Part shown: positions 63,161 through 64,000 of the stretch, piece by piece
Layout: each line of letters opens with the position of its first letter
Position numbering within the stretch: the stretch's first letter is position 1
Source of the DNA: Blattabacterium cuenoti
GTDB lineage: Bacteria > Bacteroidota > Bacteroidia > Flavobacteriales > Blattabacteriaceae
Reading direction: 5' to 3'
DNA: 64,000 nt
Assembly (NCBI RefSeq): GCF_014251235.1
Contig: NZ_CP059181.1
Location: forward strand, 503,496-567,495
Program-made: the position numbers and the translations under genes
Notes under the pieces: generated by a model
Databases searched by the model: none
What the model saw: only the letters and a program-made list of their open reading frames with translations
What the model was told of the DNA's origin: nothing

Positions 63161-63479
63161 AAAAAAGAATTATAAAATAGGAAAAAATAAAGTGAATAAA
63201 TCTTTGGTTTAAATTGTCAAAATCTAAATAAAAAAATATATAAATATTTATAAAATAGTTAAAAAAAATAGATATAAAATATAGACTATATTTATTCTTA
63301 GTTATAGATAATAAAGAAAAAAAGAAAAAAAAACTACTTATTGGTAATAAGAAAATATATATTTTTAATACATTGAAATTGTTTTCAAGTAAAAAATAAA
63401 AAAGGATATGAATACATGCAAAAAAAGTAATTATAAAATTATATAGTATAATTTTTCTAATCATCATGAAAAAATTCAT
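63132..63479 (-). CDS. Small hypothetical membrane protein
   Basis: A 115-aa frame with about four hydrophobic helices (approximately 10-30, 38-58, 63-85, 90-112), extremely rich in Phe, Ile and Tyr. ATG at 63479 or at 63467/63464 (MMIRKIILYNF). It fills an otherwise empty region and overlaps the neighbouring gene's 3' end by 29 bases. It might be a decayed AtpI-like or other small flavobacterial membrane protein; resemblance is too weak to name. Because A/T-rich DNA easily yields hydrophobic frames, it could also be non-coding. Confidence 0.45.
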   Translation of the reverse strand: MNFFMMIRKIILYNFIITFFACIHILFYFLLENNFNVLKIYIFLLPISSFFFFFSLLSITKNKYSLYFISIFFNYFINIYIFFYLDFDNLNQRFIHFIFSYFIILFFKTYFLYIK

Positions 63480-63529
63480 ACAAAAATAAAAAAAATTAAA
63501 ATCATGTATAATTATTCTTAATTTTTCAC

Positions 63530-64000
63530 ATGAAGAAAAATATTATTGATGAACTATCATGGAGAGGTTTAATAACAAATAAAGTTCCTGGTGTAGAAAA
63601 AGAATTAAAAAAAAGGACGACTATATATCTTGGTTTTGATCCAACATCAGATTCTTTACACTTAGGAAGTTTGCTCCCTATTATCATATTAATCCATTTT
63701 CAAAAAATGGGACATAAACTTTTGGTAATAATAGGAGGAGCTACAGGAATGATAGGAGATCCATCAGAAAGAAAGAATCAGAGATTATTTCTTAATCAAG
63801 AGACTATACAAAAGAATATAGAATCTATAAAAAAACAATTATCTAAATTGTTAGGTTTTTACTCGGTAGAGTTTGAACTATTAAATAATATAAATTGGAT
63901 AAAAAAAATTTCACTTTTAGAATTTATACGAAATGTAGGAAAACATATTACAGTAAATAATATGATATCTAAAGACTCTGTAAAAAAACGGATAAATCAC
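63530..64000 (+). CDS. tyrS: Tyrosyl-tRNA synthetase, 5' part
   Basis: Class I synthetase charging tRNA-Tyr; the gene runs off the window after 157 codons. The HIGH signature is HLGS at 44-47 in TSDSLHLGSLLPII, preceded by LGFDPT; GGATGMIGDPSERK (about 69-82) is typical of TyrRS. Start ATG at 63530 gives MKKNIIDELSWRGLI, matching family N-termini. The KMSKS loop and S4 domain would lie beyond the edge. Confidence 0.96.
   Translation, partial: MKKNIIDELSWRGLITNKVPGVEKELKKRTTIYLGFDPTSDSLHLGSLLPIIILIHFQKMGHKLLVIIGGATGMIGDPSERKNQRLFLNQETIQKNIESIKKQLSKLLGFYSVEFELLNNINWIKKISLLEFIRNVGKHITVNNMISKDSVKKRINH

Overview
The window is a gene-dense, very AT-rich piece of a reduced bacterial chromosome. It carries 60 protein genes (two of them cut by the window edges) and two tRNAs, almost without spacers. 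Protein content is clearly Bacteroidetes/Flavobacteriia: a fused SecDF, a short sigma-A without region 1.1, Bacteroidetes-type LeuRS, GlmU-like and GH3-family proteins, a DUF1599-folP-cdaA cluster, a mevalonate kinase, and -7 boxes of the TAnnTTTG type. Complete leuABCD, metE and gdhA together with cell-envelope genes in a shrunken genome point to Blattabacterium, the cockroach endosymbiont, rather than the much smaller Sulcia or Uzinura. That assignment is inference; no species can be named from the sequence alone.

Layout. 1-2.5 kb: the 3' end of a gene made of 36-bp repeats, rluD and mgtE. 2.6-11.2 kb, plus strand: leuS, gdhA, pyrH, frr, asnS, rpoN. 11.2-18.0 kb, minus: aldehyde dehydrogenase, sufE, metE, GlmU-like protein, L31, KASIII. 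18.1-23.8 kb, plus: menG, GH3 protein, rpsO, pnp, rpoD; then tRNA-Arg, tpiA and a DUF1599 protein on minus. 25.2-30.5 kb, plus: folP, cdaA, murF, pdhA, pdhC; terC on minus. 31.3-34.3 kb: secDF and a TatA-like protein. 34.3-43.2 kb, minus: an envelope block (ppiD, CNNM/CorC protein, lptC, ompH/skp, bamA, uppS, nadK) with tRNA-Phe embedded on plus. 43.2-45.4 kb, plus: mevalonate kinase, rluB, aroQ. 45.3-49.0 kb, minus: engB, alpha/beta hydrolase, rnc, fabF, acpP. 49.1-51.8 kb, plus: pckA, pdxA. 51.8-53.6 kb, minus: atpC, atpD. 53.7-57.3 kb, plus: ribF and an AddB-like nuclease. 57.3-61.7 kb, minus: the leu operon. 61.8-64 kb: an unrecognised helical protein, a small membrane protein, and the start of tyrS.

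How the genes fit together. The window supports the translation and RNA machinery, an outer-membrane assembly line (SecDF, Skp, BamA, LptC, PpiD), undecaprenyl-phosphate synthesis fed by a mevalonate route (mvaK, uppS), fatty-acid initiation and elongation (acpP, fabF, KASIII), nitrogen assimilation into glutamate (gdhA) and leucine and methionine supply to the host. PckA and TpiA fit gluconeogenesis, and PdhA/PdhC supply acetyl-CoA.

No stretch over 300 bases lacks a gene. I see no rRNA, CRISPR array, insertion sequence, prophage or convincing replication origin. No obvious new multi-gene system is present. The most notable signals are local: a 12-residue repeat protein end at the left edge, a leucyl-tRNA synthetase whose proofreading site has lost its key residues, long perfect palindromes inside folP, ribF and bamA, an lptC gene whose signal peptide runs back towards tRNA-Phe without a normal start codon, and 12-A tracts inside intact genes.
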